From: Dimargaris cristalligena
Taxonomy: Eukaryota > Kickxellomycota > Dimargaritomycetes > Dimargaritales > Dimargaritaceae
Assembly (NCBI GenBank): GCA_027576995.1
Contig: JANBQC010000346.1
Coordinates: forward strand, 1 to 29,602
DNA: 29,602 bases
Direction: 5' to 3'
In this document: one piece after another, positions 1 to 10,625 of the stretch
Position numbering within the stretch: the first letter of the stretch is position 1
Layout of the letters: each line of letters starts with the position of its first letter
Program-made: the position numbers and the translations under genes
Notes under the pieces: model-generated
The model's database searches: none
Told to the model about the DNA's origin: nothing
Seen by the model: only the letters and a program-made list of their open reading frames with translations

Positions 1-2173
1 AGACTGAGGCTGCTCCAGTTGGCCCTGATAAGGTTATCGGGCTATATTACCTTGTGGTATTAATTGTGACCACAACAACGGTCTATAAATATACCGAAGT
101 AGGGAAGTATATCAGGTGCTCATTTAAAAAATCACATTTAGTTTTCGATGCTTCTAAATTGACAGCTTGATATATCAGTGTCAATTAGAGGCACGTTAAA
201 TAGACTGAGCGTATCTTGGAGGACCAATGTCGGCTCATCCTATCCCGGATGCAATATACTATCAAAAATATATGAGGTGTAGATTTTTATTCAATCAAGC
301 CAGGCCCGCAACCAAAACCAGAAATGGTGAGTTTATTAAATCACATAGCAAAATCTGTTTACTTCCCTATAAATGCAGTCCTATAGCCCAGTGGTCCTCG
401 TAATATAATGGGGGAGGCGTGAGCCGATGTGATTAGATGAAAGACGTAATTGAACCCCGAAAGTTGTGGGTATCGCGGGGTCTTCTAAATCCTATTAGCC
501 GAGTTACCAAAAATCAATATTGGATTTTTTTCTACCGAGATAAATGCGCAATCGTTTCCATTACTGGTTGGCAAAGGCTCATAAAATGGAGGAATGAATC
601 ATACACAGTCGTAAACCATACCGATACAATCCCCGTTGGGCATTACTTTGCCGGCTTTTGCGTTCTCATGTGCTCTTTGGACTTTTCTTTATAGCCTAAA
701 AAGAGAGGGTTTAGAAACAGCGGACAATCTCAAATCGGCAACGACCCGGACTTCGCGGAGCACCTCGGGTCATCACTGAAGAAACCTATCAGGTTAGAGG
801 TAAATCCCTATCAATAGGTGTGGGCCTTGCTTAATGGCGGGCCATCGGTGGGCTCCTCCAAACTAAGGTTTCTATTTTGTTTAGTGCTGCGGCTAAGATG
901 ACCGGAGGATGGTGAAACCGATTTTTATTTCCATTATAGAAAATATTGTAACTATGCCGTCCATGCGGGGAAATTTGGCAATTTAATATGGCAGTTTAAG
1001 CAGGATTGTTGGGGATCAACCCGTGTCATGACGATCCAAATCCATAGTGTTGATCACAACAATGCCAAAGTTGTTGACATTCATTATAGTTTTTTAATAA
1101 AAAAAATCAAAAGAAAAATAGGGACAAGCCATCCTTTACCAATTCAGTGCTTACGCCGTTTAGTAGAGTAAGGCATGTATCTAACCGCCCGGGGGGAGTG
1201 GCATTTAGGCTATTAAAGCCGATGAATTACTGTCCTAAACATTGGCTGTGGTCGCCCACCTTCCCCTTGTGGTTTTCTACCATACTTAGTGCAACCCCAC
1301 CCAAAAGCCAGCGCATTTTATAATGGAGGATGTGATGGGACTATGGGTAGAATGAGAAGGGTAAGGAGGTGACGGTGGTTGTTGTGGCAGCGCCCCTAGT
1401 GAATCGACAGGGCCCCGGACACTGATTAGGATCTATTTCACTGCCACTACACATGGTGGACCAAGATAACGCCAGTGTGGTCTATTAATGAGAGTTTATA
1501 ATATTATCCTGGAGTAGGATACACACCAGCGGCCAGGGAAGTGTCAAGCCGGTCTAGGTTTATGATTATATCATTGACTGTACACGCGCTAATGGTGGGC
1601 CAGTTGGTAGATTTGGCATTTAGCCCAAATCAGCGCGAAGGTGCACAAGCCAAACCATCTTACCGTGGGGTAGATTGCCGACTCCAAGCCCGGTTAGTAG
1701 ACGCAGATCATCGAGTAAACACCATAATATTGTGGCCATATGTAGCCCATGGCGCGCATACCCCCGATACCGACGGTGGAACTGCACGCCATGACTCTCC
1801 ACTCTGGCGGTGATGCGACTATTGGACAAGGGGTTGGGTCTGGAAATGAATTCGTCACTATATACAAAGGGGACTACATGGCCCTAATTACGTTTTAATC
1901 ATTGCGAGCGGGGATGGTGGGCAGCTTAGTTGAGGCATGGTAATTCGAGTGTCTCTAATGGGAAAAAAGGAATGGCCAGTACGTGCGGGGGAGGGTAGGT
2001 AGGTCTTATTTGAACGCCAATACATTTAAAATATGTGATAATTTGGCCAATCTTTGCCAAGCGAAATAATAAACATTTCAAGGACAACCAGAGGAGGAAT
2101 AAAAACCAACAGTCGAGGACCCCTTCGGACAAATGAGGGTAACTGACATAATGTTGTGATCGATGGGTCATTC

Positions 2174-2194
2174 TGTATCCAAACATTGGATACA
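2174..2194. repeat. Perfect 9-bp inverted repeat with 3-nt loop
   Basis: TGTATCCAA at 2174-2182 and its exact reverse complement TTGGATACA at 2186-2194 are separated by ACA. No gene is adjacent. It could be a palindromic protein-binding site, a cruciform or a chance palindrome. Confidence 0.8.
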
Positions 2195-2644
2195 TTCTCT
2201 CACCGATGCCTCTTTTTCCATTCGCGTGGTCAATTCCCAAGTGCAGTCAATATGGATACCAGAAGGGCGGATGATACAAACATTAAGGAAGACAACCATC
2301 GAACCGATAGGTAGGGAGCTGCAATGGACTACGTGGATGGTGCAGTAATGACTCGGCCGATATAAACGGGCAATTGCCCTATGACGGACCGTCTTACCCT
2401 ACCCGTTTTCTACCCCTACCGGTTGATACTGGCCGTATAGCTAAATCCACACCGGTCCTTTCGTTGGACTTTTACGGGGCTTTCAGTTAGCCACCTTCCC
2501 TCTGCATCTGTTACATACCATCCCGCGATCAGGCCATTTGCGAGCCGCTGCTGACTCCGTGTCGACCCCGGTCTTTAGCGGGTACCATTTAATGTACATT
2601 GGTACACGGTGGCTTTCCCACCACCTTTAGGTAAATACATCTCC

Positions 2645-2668
2645 ATATATATATATATATATATATAT
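2645..2668. repeat. (AT)12 microsatellite
   Basis: Twelve uninterrupted AT units in otherwise GC-balanced sequence. No gene is close by. Confidence 0.95.
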
Positions 2669-3687
2669 TCGAAGCCATGGCCTGTAGTCCCGTCCGTACC
2701 AGATAACCCCAGGACCGGTTTTATATGCAAGCCGCGCCCACGGTACCCCCAGTACCTCCCACATAGTTGGGGCGGGTTATCCAGTATGGCGGGTGCATCC
2801 ACGTGCGGAGTGAGCCATGGGTGGCAATGGGGGAGTCATCAGACCCACCATGGCCAAGGCCTGTGTGGGTTAGGATGCTCTTTTATCCACCAACCGGAAC
2901 ACAGTCCCCTATTGCTAAGTCATCACGCTGATGTCTGTGGCCACTCCTCAATTCAGGGCCACTGTTTATTCGAACTCCCTGTGGTTAGAATAGGCGAGGG
3001 ACAATAAGGGATCCATTAAGCAAATCGAGCAGTGGGGGGCGGGAGATCTAATTAGGACATTTCGGGTAGTGGGGTGGTTTACAAAGGGACATCTAACTCG
3101 ACCGGGCCCAGAAGGCTGGGGGGTCGTAGAGGAGATGCAAGGGGACCAGGGTGGTTGTTTCAGTTCAGCCGGTTGCTAGAAGACCATTGCTGCCCGTAAT
3201 TCCCCGACCTTAACCCCGATGTAGATTATTTTTTTCATGGACAATTACCTACCCATACTTCAGGGATTCGCACTGGAGATCTGCCAGCGATAATTGGCCT
3301 ATAGATTACCCTATTCGCTGGTACGTTATGGTTTGCCCCACATGGTGGTTGACTAGGGCTATGTAGTTTTTTTATATGTAGCCTTCGTGTCTGAGGTTGA
3401 ATAAAGAAAAGAGGCATTGTGGGGTTAAAAGATTACATGTGCCAACAGGACCACGATTGGACAGCTGCAGGCCAATGGCCGCGGCCCCACCTGGGCACTT
3501 TCGAGACGTCATCTGGGCAAGCCTAGAAGCGGCGAATCGACAACGCTTTTACTGCAGAGCCATGGGAGAGTAGTAGTCGGGGGGTAATGGCCATCCAACG
3601 AGTCTGGGGGATATCTGCGTGCGAAAAATGGGTCAAAGGGGGGGGGAGAAATGAATAGGGGGAGAACTACCCATCCATTGGGCTGGG

Positions 3688-4714
3688 GTGGAGGAGAATG
3701 CCCCTGGGATTGTCCATGAGGCTTTCTTAGTGGTTGTTTGGGGGACCGACGAGGTACTAGACCTTTTCCCCCGTCAAGTCGCACGTTTCGCAGCACTCGA
3801 TCCGTCGGATGCACATAACCACGGCGTAATGGCTGGGGACTCAGCGGAGTGGCAGTTCGGGCGGATCATTCCTCCGAACGTACTCTACGTACGCTGGATA
3901 AGCCCACATGTTCCTACCCGCTGCAACTGCACCCTCCTTTTCATTCCCCAGCCCTACGCATGCGCGGCCTCTCCCCTTGATCATTCAGTTCATTTAGCTA
4001 TTAGTCCCGATTAAAGGGCTATTAGCCATCGATGCCTTCTTACCCAAGGAATCTCGCGGCGCCAACCCCATTACTACTACCACCATCGCTCCGTGGCATT
4101 CCTCTCACCCCTACTATACCCCTAGTCCACACCCCTTCACCCTACCTTTGGGTTTAGAGTACCTGGGCATCGGGGGCTGAAGAGTCAAGGATCATCCGCC
4201 GCAGGAGCCCAAAGAAAAGGATTTCGTTTCATATACTCCCACCCTACCATGGCCTCGATGCACCAATAACCGTACTGCTCTAGCCCGAGGTTCTCCGCCG
4301 CATATCACTCTGCCAGTAGAGATTATTGGCCACACCTCCTCCTCTTTCATTCCACCACCGCGACAATACCCCCCTCTCTTTCTCTCTGATATTGCCCCGG
4401 CCCTCAGCAATGCTTCGCCCGCGGCTTGTTGTGCCGCATTGTTGATGATGGTCGCACGCACGGTTCGACTTGGGTGTATCAGTATAATACAAACGGGTGC
4501 CATTAATATTAGCCACCAATCCATGCAACCAGCCTCAAGCTGGGGCGATCCATGCTGGCTCGAGGAGCGGGGTTGGCTAACCAAAATCACTCGAGCTGGA
4601 CACACACACACACACACACACACTCTCTCTCTCTCTCTCTCTCTCTCTCCTCCGTCACTTTTAGCGGCCCTGTTACGCACTACGCGGCTGGCTTTTGATT
4701 CGTGCGTGGTTTGA
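3688..4714 (+). pseudogene. Possible broken coding region, unrecognised
   Basis: A + frame is open from 3688 to 4014 (first codon GTG, no ATG), with a translation that looks protein-like from about 3735 onward. A second + frame is open from about 3998 to 4714, interrupted only by a single TGA near 4178. The second frame keeps a plausible amino-acid composition across about 140 codons before it runs into the CA/CT microsatellite, where it becomes His-Thr and Leu-Ser repeats. The pattern would fit a decayed gene with one frameshift and one stop, or exons of an unresolved gene. I recognise no domain, and long chance frames are common in GC-rich DNA, so this is weak. Confidence 0.2.
4600..4649. 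repeat. Compound (AC)n(TC)n microsatellite
   Basis: An AC run at 4600-4622 passes directly into a CT run at 4623-4649. Together they form a 50-nt strand-asymmetric tract with all pyrimidines of the CT half on the + strand. It lies near the 3' end of the broken coding-like stretch and about 1.5 kb upstream of the RA-PH-PH start codon. Confidence 0.95.
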
Positions 4715-4769
4715 ATGGAGCCGGAGGATAGTGGAATCTCGGTCGCCATGCAGTTGGGTTAGCCTCCTT

Positions 4770-6183
4770 CCCCCTTGACAGCTGACAACTTTAGCATACA
4801 CTCGCACCGGACTGGTGGTTTAAAGGGCTACAGACACATACATATTCCGCTCCTCGGTTGAGAATACGGACCCTCCATCTTTCTTCTCTCTTCTTTACTT
4901 TACTTGATTGAACTACCAATACTAACTAGCATTAATACGAACGCTACTAACTCTAACTCTAAGCCTGTGTTCTATCCTACCGCTGTTTCTTCTTTCTTAT
5001 TTACATGTCTACTGTGTCTAGCCAGACCTGTTTTATCCACTAACTCCCCGTTGTTTACTTGTTACGCCAAGGTTTGTGTGTGCATCACGGCTCCAAGTTC
5101 TAGAGATCTTATTTTTCAAAAAGGGATTTATCCGCTAGTTCCTGCTTCCGTATGCGCCTGGTTTCCACTTTGGCCTACTGTTGGTGTGAATTAATCAATC
5201 GACTCATTAATATTTAGTTCATTCGCTTGACTCCATCACCGCCAGCGACCCGACCCACCTCCGGTACTCACTCATACCCGCATACACCAACTGCAATTTC
5301 AGTGTGTGTATGCACACGCCTCCACCGTCACCTCTTCTCACCCGTCAGCGGCCCCCACCTACTCTCTCCATAACACTAAGCCAGCGTCTAGTCTCAACCG
5401 CCGTTTGGGTTGCCCCGTTCCACTCTCTAATACACTCCAGGTGCCCGAGTTACCTGTATGCTCCAAGGGCCTATATATCCAACATCGCCTTATTATACTC
5501 CGGCATCTACTGCCCAAACCAAACCAAACCAGACCAGACTAGACCCACATATACCCACCCACACCCACACATATAATATCCACACATACACATTCACACC
5601 AACCGTAGATCGCCGGCCTGCACTTCGGCTAAGGGTGACCACTGTATAAATATTAGTCGTCGAGAAAAGACTACCGACCACTCGACTGGTTCCAGCTTGC
5701 TTCCGCTTCCCTCAATGCGGGCATGAGTCCTCCCTCTCTCTTGTAACAGCAACACACACACACACGCACCCTATTTGAGAATTAAGCCGCCATCATTACC
5801 ACCACTACTGACTGACCCAGCTGGACCCTTCACTGCCTATTATAGCCAAATCCCTCCTCTTCCCTCCCTTTTCCGCCAACTCAATAACTTCCTTCTTTCG
5901 TAGGCAAGTTTCCTTCAGCATCCACCAGACGCATATATCCCACCCATACAGCATTGGCTGGTTGTTTTATTTTTTGGGGGCTGTATGTATGCGCCGCGTT
6001 GCTTGTGATTGCTATTTTCATTTTGACCTTGCATCTTGTTCACTTTCTCTCCCTATTCCCTTTTCCATACCTCTTTCCCTCCTCTTCCTCTCTCCCTCCG
6101 TCGACTGTTCCTTCCCCTCCTTGTTGTTCCCTTTTTACTGTACATAATATCTCCCCCTTCCATATATATTGCTGTCCGTGGCC
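4770..6183 (+). promoter_or_regulatory. Long pyrimidine-rich leader/promoter of the RA-PH-PH gene
   Basis: About 1.4 kb of strongly C/T-rich + strand precedes the start codon at 6184, including CA-type repeats around 5550-5600 and 5749-5765. Two canonical TACTAAC branch-site words occur at 4920-4926 and 4945-4951. A strong acceptor-like sequence (pyrimidine tract then TAG) ends at 5903, so a 5'-UTR intron is possible, although I could not pick a donor. ATG codons at 5985 and 5989 open two upstream ORFs before the main start. Transcription start and UTR limits are inferred. Confidence 0.4.
5989..6147 (+). other. Upstream ORF (52 codons) in the RA-PH-PH leader
   Basis: ATG at 5989 opens a 52-codon frame, very rich in Ser, Leu, Pro and Phe, that stops 36 nt before the main ATG at 6184. 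An overlapping ATG at 5985 opens a 7-codon frame ending at 6008. If transcription begins upstream of 5985, ribosomes would meet both before the main start. The amino-acid content simply reflects the CT-rich leader, so any role would be regulatory rather than as a peptide. Confidence 0.3.
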
Positions 6184-9153
6184 ATGGTGGACCTGATACC
6201 GTTATACTCTACCGTTTTCTACGAGGTCTCTGAACAGCCTAGTTTTGGTTTGACCCCTCATAGGCGCCCCCAAGTGCCCGCCCATTTAACTCCCATTCCC
6301 ACTACTCCCGTCAAACCGCTCTCCCAATCCCCAGCCGCGTCCGCTGCAGCTTCGCAGCCCCCCAGTCCCACCAATCCCAGTCCGCCACCCATTGGAAACA
6401 CAGACGACCCCATGCTGCTGCACGCCTCCAGCGGAGACGACGGTCTCGAATCCGACTACAACCACTACGCCTCTCCAGGGCGCAGCACTCTCGAGGTTCC
6501 TGTGCCCACCACCAACACCCCCCAGGCATCTCAAAATAGTGCCACCACCTTCTATATCCGGTACGTAGCCAAAGACTTTTGGAAGCAACTTGCATTTCCT
6601 CCCGGCCTCACTGTCACTCAGGCCAAGGACATTTGTATGCTTCGGTGTAACATTTGGTCACCCTTCACCGGCACCGGCCCCGTTCCTGGCGACCACCCGG
6701 CCGAGGGGGCCCAATTCGATACCGTGAACCGCCCTGGGTCCCACGGACGAGGCGTTCAGCCGCGTTCGAAATTGGACATATTTGGCCATAGTGGGACTAA
6801 CCACCGGCGAGTGTCCGAGTACCGGCCCCACCAGACTTCCGCCGATAGTAGCGCCAGAGACCTCGCTGGGAACCCCGCCCCAAAGGCCACCGCTCCTGGT
6901 GCAACCCAGAGCCTGGAGTCGTTCCGGCAACAATTTGGCCTATATTGGGCCGCTGCGGGCCACTGGCTGGAACCCCACCGCAAGCTCAATTCCTACCCCC
7001 TGTCCCCATACGACGTGATCGAACTCCAGCACCACACCGACTTTATCTATATTTCCCCTCTCGAATACCAACACCACTACGCCGAGGGCTTCATGTATAA
7101 GTTGTACATGAATGGTCTTAATCCAGCCTGGAAGTTGCGGTGGTTCGTTGTACGCGGCATGAGGCTCTTCTGCTACAAGAAAAAGGGCGACTCAGTACCA
7201 CTGGGCTCCCTGGACTTCCAACTGCCCGTCCAAATTTGTGAACAATCGGCCAACGGACGAGACGAAATCCTAGGCGGCCCGCAGGGACCAAGTCCTTTTC
7301 CACCTCAAGCGGGACCCTCTCGGCACGGCTTTCTCCGCGACGACTCTACCCTAGGCAGTCGACCTACTTCGGGTACCTCCACCCCTCCCTTTTCGTCCAG
7401 CATGATGAATCCTTCCGTCAGTCTGGCTACGCATGGGTCTGGAAGCGGTATGTTTACTATTCAAGTCGGGGACCAGCATATTACGGTCAAGACCCTTAAT
7501 ATCATGGAGCACGAGCACTGGCGTCGGATTTTCCTGGACCTCCAGCGGGACTCTGAGAATCGTCGCCCCAATCTCCCTTCCCACGAAGCCCTCCGACGAG
7601 TCGTATCGGCTTCGGTCTCCCGTCGGACAAGTATCATCTCCAATTCCAACTCTGTTTCCACCAATTCCGCTAGCGATGCCCTGAGTGCCGTTGGTCCCCC
7701 ACCTACACGCGCCTCCCCTTCTTTTTTTCGATCCAAGTCTAAGCACCTGCAGCAACTTAACATTAAGGATTCTGCTGGTGGACGGTTAGGGGAAAACCCT
7801 CCGGAGCTATCGCTGGACTCCCCTCATAGCATTCCCTGCAAGGCCAGCTGGGTGCTTAAAAAGGCCAATATTGGATATGGTGTACGGCGGCGATTCGCCA
7901 TCCTTCGCCCCGCTGAACTGTGGATGTTCAAGGATGAGGCCTCGGCCTACGCCTCCCCGTTGCTGAACCACCCGCCGAAGAGCAAAGAATTTCAGGCCAT
8001 CCCATCCAATAATTCCGCGGCGTCGTTACGATCCCTCTCTCCTATCCTGACTGCGACGCCGGGAACAACAGCCCCTACTACTACGGGACCTGGTACTGGC
8101 GCTTCAGGTAATCTAACCTCGCTTGCCCAGGTTTGCGTGGAGCACACCCACGAAAACGGGCGGTATCATTTTCGGGTAACTCTCGTTGGAGAATCCCTGA
8201 CTCAGCTACGGAAAAACTATGCGCTCCCCAGCCATCGCCGCGGCGGTACTCAACTCATGTTCTCGTCAAGCAGCGTCGCTTCGGGCAGTGTTTCATCGTT
8301 TAACAGTAGTAACTTTTCCATGAAACAGGGCGACTACCCCGCCGATTCACCATCTGGGGGCGCTCCACATTCAACCAACCCCGCTTCCAGCCACTCCAAT
8401 ATTTCGGTGGTCAGTCTCTCGACGGTGGCCACTGGCGGGTTCCTCAAGAATATCCCCGACAAACGGTTGCTGACTAAATTCTATGTAGAATCGTGGGAGG
8501 ATAGCCAGGCCTGGAAGGACGCTTTCATTTACATTGGTGGGGTGCCTGTTGACGACATGATTCAGAGCAAGCTCTTCATTCCCCGGGCTGATCCCCTGAC
8601 CCCCACTTCGGCGTCCAGTTCAACCGATCTTTCCAATATAATGCACGGTTCAGGCACTAACTTGGATGGACACTCTACGCCCAATACCCCCGGCTCTGGT
8701 TCGTCACCTGTTCGTATGTCGGGAAACGGCATGAATATACCTTTCAATCGCCACCAGTTCGCCACCCCCCAGCAACACCACCACCACACTTCAAGCGAAA
8801 CTAGCCATGCTATGTTTGGCATATCAATGCCCATCACCACTACCTCATCCCCCATGATGTATCTGACGGCCCCATTCACCCCGAATTCGTCGGCCCATAC
8901 TTTGTCTACCCAAAGCACCCACTCAAACAATAGCGTGGTCATTAATCCCCAGCAAAGCATATCGCGGCCCGAATCCCCCATCACAACCATTACCCCCTTG
9001 TCAATGTCAACCAGTTATTCCGTCTCCTCCGCCTCCCAACAGGTTTTCTCACCACGGTATCCAACGGGACACGCCCTAGGGGATCACGTCCCCCGAATCA
9101 CCAAGAAGCATTCGCGGAACATTCTGCATCATTTTTCACGAGATCCCAAATAA
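6184..9153 (+). CDS. Ras-associating/tandem PH domain scaffold protein
   Basis: This single-exon gene encodes 989 residues. I chose ATG 6184 (GCCATGG) over the in-frame TTG at 6169. Residues 1-118 are Pro/Ser/Thr-rich. Residues 120-282 read as a ubiquitin-like RA domain (FYIRYVAK at its start, YPLSPYDVIEL at its end) interrupted by about 100 low-complexity residues. PH1 spans about 300-455: the segment MYKLYMNG...WKLRWFVVRG is typical of strands 1-2, and W446 lies in the closing helix. PH2 spans about 552-788, from W556 to W777, again with a long insert. The remainder is Ser/Thr/Pro/His-rich and ends in a basic tail. RA-PH proteins usually couple a Ras-family GTPase to phosphoinositides at the plasma membrane; here that role is inferred from domains only. 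The RA call is less certain than the PH calls. It has no close named orthologue that I recognise. Confidence 0.85.
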   Translation: MVDLIPLYSTVFYEVSEQPSFGLTPHRRPQVPAHLTPIPTTPVKPLSQSPAASAAASQPPSPTNPSPPPIGNTDDPMLLHASSGDDGLESDYNHYASPGRSTLEVPVPTTNTPQASQNSATTFYIRYVAKDFWKQLAFPPGLTVTQAKDICMLRCNIWSPFTGTGPVPGDHPAEGAQFDTVNRPGSHGRGVQPRSKLDIFGHSGTNHRRVSEYRPHQTSADSSARDLAGNPAPKATAPGATQSLESFRQQFGLYWAAAGHWLEPHRKLNSYPLSPYDVIELQHHTDFIYISPLEYQHHYAEGFMYKLYMNGLNPAWKLRWFVVRGMRLFCYKKKGDSVPLGSLDFQLPVQICEQSANGRDEILGGPQGPSPFPPQAGPSRHGFLRDDSTLGSRPTSGTSTPPFSSSMMNPSVSLATHGSGSGMFTIQVGDQHITVKTLNIMEHEHWRRIFLDLQRDSENRRPNLPSHEALRRVVSASVSRRTSIISNSNSVSTNSASDALSAVGPPPTRASPSFFRSKSKHLQQLNIKDSAGGRLGENPPELSLDSPHSIPCKASWVLKKANIGYGVRRRFAILRPAELWMFKDEASAYASPLLNHPPKSKEFQAIPSNNSAASLRSLSPILTATPGTTAPTTTGPGTGASGNLTSLAQVCVEHTHENGRYHFRVTLVGESLTQLRKNYALPSHRRGGTQLMFSSSSVASGSVSSFNSSNFSMKQGDYPADSPSGGAPHSTNPASSHSNISVVSLSTVATGGFLKNIPDKRLLTKFYVESWEDSQAWKDAFIYIGGVPVDDMIQSKLFIPRADPLTPTSASSSTDLSNIMHGSGTNLDGHSTPNTPGSGSSPVRMSGNGMNIPFNRHQFATPQQHHHHTSSETSHAMFGISMPITTTSSPMMYLTAPFTPNSSAHTLSTQSTHSNNSVVINPQQSISRPESPITTITPLSMSTSYSVSSASQQVFSPRYPTGHALGDHVPRITKKHSRNILHHFSRDPK

Positions 9154-9605
9154 TGTATCCTCTTTCTCATTCACTCCCTCCCTCCCAACTTCCCCATGGC
9201 CAGATACTCAAGTGGGAATTCGCGAAATTTGGGATGTGTCTGGTCTTGAACCATGTATTGACTAACAAGTAATATTACCTTAACTTTGCTGTATTCCTAC
9301 TCTAAGGGCCAGTTTTGGATGTGTGGCATGTATGGTCAGATAATCTCTGACTTTTATTATTTATGAAGATCACCTGGCTATATTTGCTCCTTAACTAGGC
9401 GATTTGTGGCCGTTAATTTGTCACACACGCAGATGATTTTCCCACGTTCTTATTTTCAACCCCCCCCCCACATTCGATTATTATTTTAGTTATAGATTTT
9501 CTCATTATATGATAGTTTTGTATGTAGCTCTCACTCCCCTTTACACACATTATTCCCCCTCCTCTTTAATTTTGCGGTTCTTTTTGTTTGCAGTCTTATG
9601 TTCTT

Positions 9606-9665
9606 AGTGCGTTTGCACTTATGATTGTCGTTTTGTTGGTTACAGTCGATATTCGACAATATCGA
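9606..9665. repeat. Two short hairpins in the RA-PH-PH 3' flank
   Basis: AGTGC/GCACT at 9606-9619 pairs around a GTTT loop. TCGATATT (9646-9653) and AATATCGA (9658-9665) form an 8-bp perfect stem around CGAC. They lie about 450-510 nt beyond the stop codon at 9153, so they could be in the 3' UTR or in intergenic DNA. Confidence 0.7.
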
Positions 9666-9737
9666 GTTTCCATCCACCTACACTCCCCTTTCTTCTATTG
9701 ATATTCAGATTTCACAGTTGTACTCTTAATGCCTAAT

Positions 9738-10070
9738 TTACGATGTATAAAACACGGATTCAAATATAGACACAAGCTTACGAATGCCACAGGCATTTTC
9801 TCGAGTCTCTTTGACCAGCAATATTGATGATTTACTTAGTAGACAATAATAGTTTGTATTTTCCTGTGGATTAATATCATAGTGATAGTAAACAACAGTC
9901 CGTGCTTTCCTGTCATTAGACTGAACTGCTTTGAAAGGAGCGGCGCCATATCCTGCTTCAAAGAGTCGGGGTAATAAAGCCACGGGAAATGACCCTGGCC
10001 AACTATTCACTTGATGCCTTTTAATGCTAATTAGAAGCGCTGGGTGGTTTATAAGTATTTTTCGAGCCTA
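9738..10070 (-). other. Doubtful terminal exon of a small unrecognised gene
   Basis: A minus frame stays open from just after a TAG near 10070 down to a TAA at 9738-9740. It contains no ATG. The translation is balanced and protein-like (PRLFEAGYGAAPFKAV, later YYHYDINPQENTNYY), with two Cys. A TATAAAAAG element followed by a C/T-rich minus strand lies near 10350, resembling the leaders of the confident genes here, and a CAG acceptor exists within the frame near 9985. A short 5' exon starting near 10247 could splice in with an intron of about 240 nt, but no domain or homologue supports it. Codon usage is more AT-rich than in the firm genes. Confidence 0.22.
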
Positions 10071-10600
10071 ATAGTTCGAACGGGTGTATGAGGGGCATTT
10101 AACCCTTGGCCCATTAATTGGAGTCTATCTAAATTGTCGTTAGGCCTGCACTGTATCGTATAGTTTCATTGGGACTATATCATATTCCCAAAAGGAGTAT
10201 TGTATTATAATTACACATTTACCACTTCCACTACCTCTCTTAAACATAGGCGGCTTCTTCTAGCAGGATACGTTTCTTTTCGGAACATCTGCAATATTAT
10301 ACCTGAAGAAGAACTGGGGGGAAGAAAGGGGGAGGGTCTGTGAAACTTTTTATACCCTTCCCCCCCTCTTCAATACCTGACTCGAATAGCTCAATCTACT
10401 TCTTACCTTTCCTCATTTCCTCCCCCCTTTCCCCTCAGTACATTTCTCGTTTCCAATAACCACACATTCACACACCCCTGGTTTACTTTGAACATACCAT
10501 TCCGACTTGTACGGAACTTCAAGCTGAATACGAAATTCCTCCCCCCCCACTTCGGTCCCATTGAAACCCCTCGTTACCATCGGTCTCAGCTTCGAGCCAC

Positions 10601-10625
10601 ATATATATATATATATATATATATA
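10601..10625. repeat. (AT)n microsatellite
   Basis: An uninterrupted AT run of 25 nt in intergenic DNA, similar in length to the run at 2645-2668. Confidence 0.95.

Larger units (their letters stand above)
1..3689. other. Gene-poor left flank, no supportable gene
   Basis: I see no convincing gene here. The open frames are short, mostly start at non-ATG codons, and their translations are rich in His, Trp, Cys and Gly as expected from chance reading of G-rich DNA. There is no recognisable domain, no tRNA with paired arms, and no terminal repeat of a mobile element. The stretch holds an AT dinucleotide run and a perfect 9-bp hairpin, listed separately. The + strand is G-rich from about 1180 to 3720, then becomes C/T-rich beyond about 4000. 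Confidence 0.6.

Noticed and set aside
2960..2985. TTCGAAC resembling a tRNA T-loop
   Set aside because: Flanking bases do not pair as a T-stem and no acceptor or anticodon arm can be drawn.
4192..4749. 185-residue minus ORF with ATG start
   Set aside because: Much of it is Glu-Arg and Val-Cys dipeptide repeats made by the CA/CT microsatellite, and it shows no domain.
6169..6183. TTG-initiated extension of the RA-PH-PH protein
   Set aside because: ATG 6184 has an ideal GCCATGG context; no support for a non-ATG start.
8562..8990. 142-residue minus ORF
   Set aside because: Antisense to the RA-PH-PH gene and without a domain.
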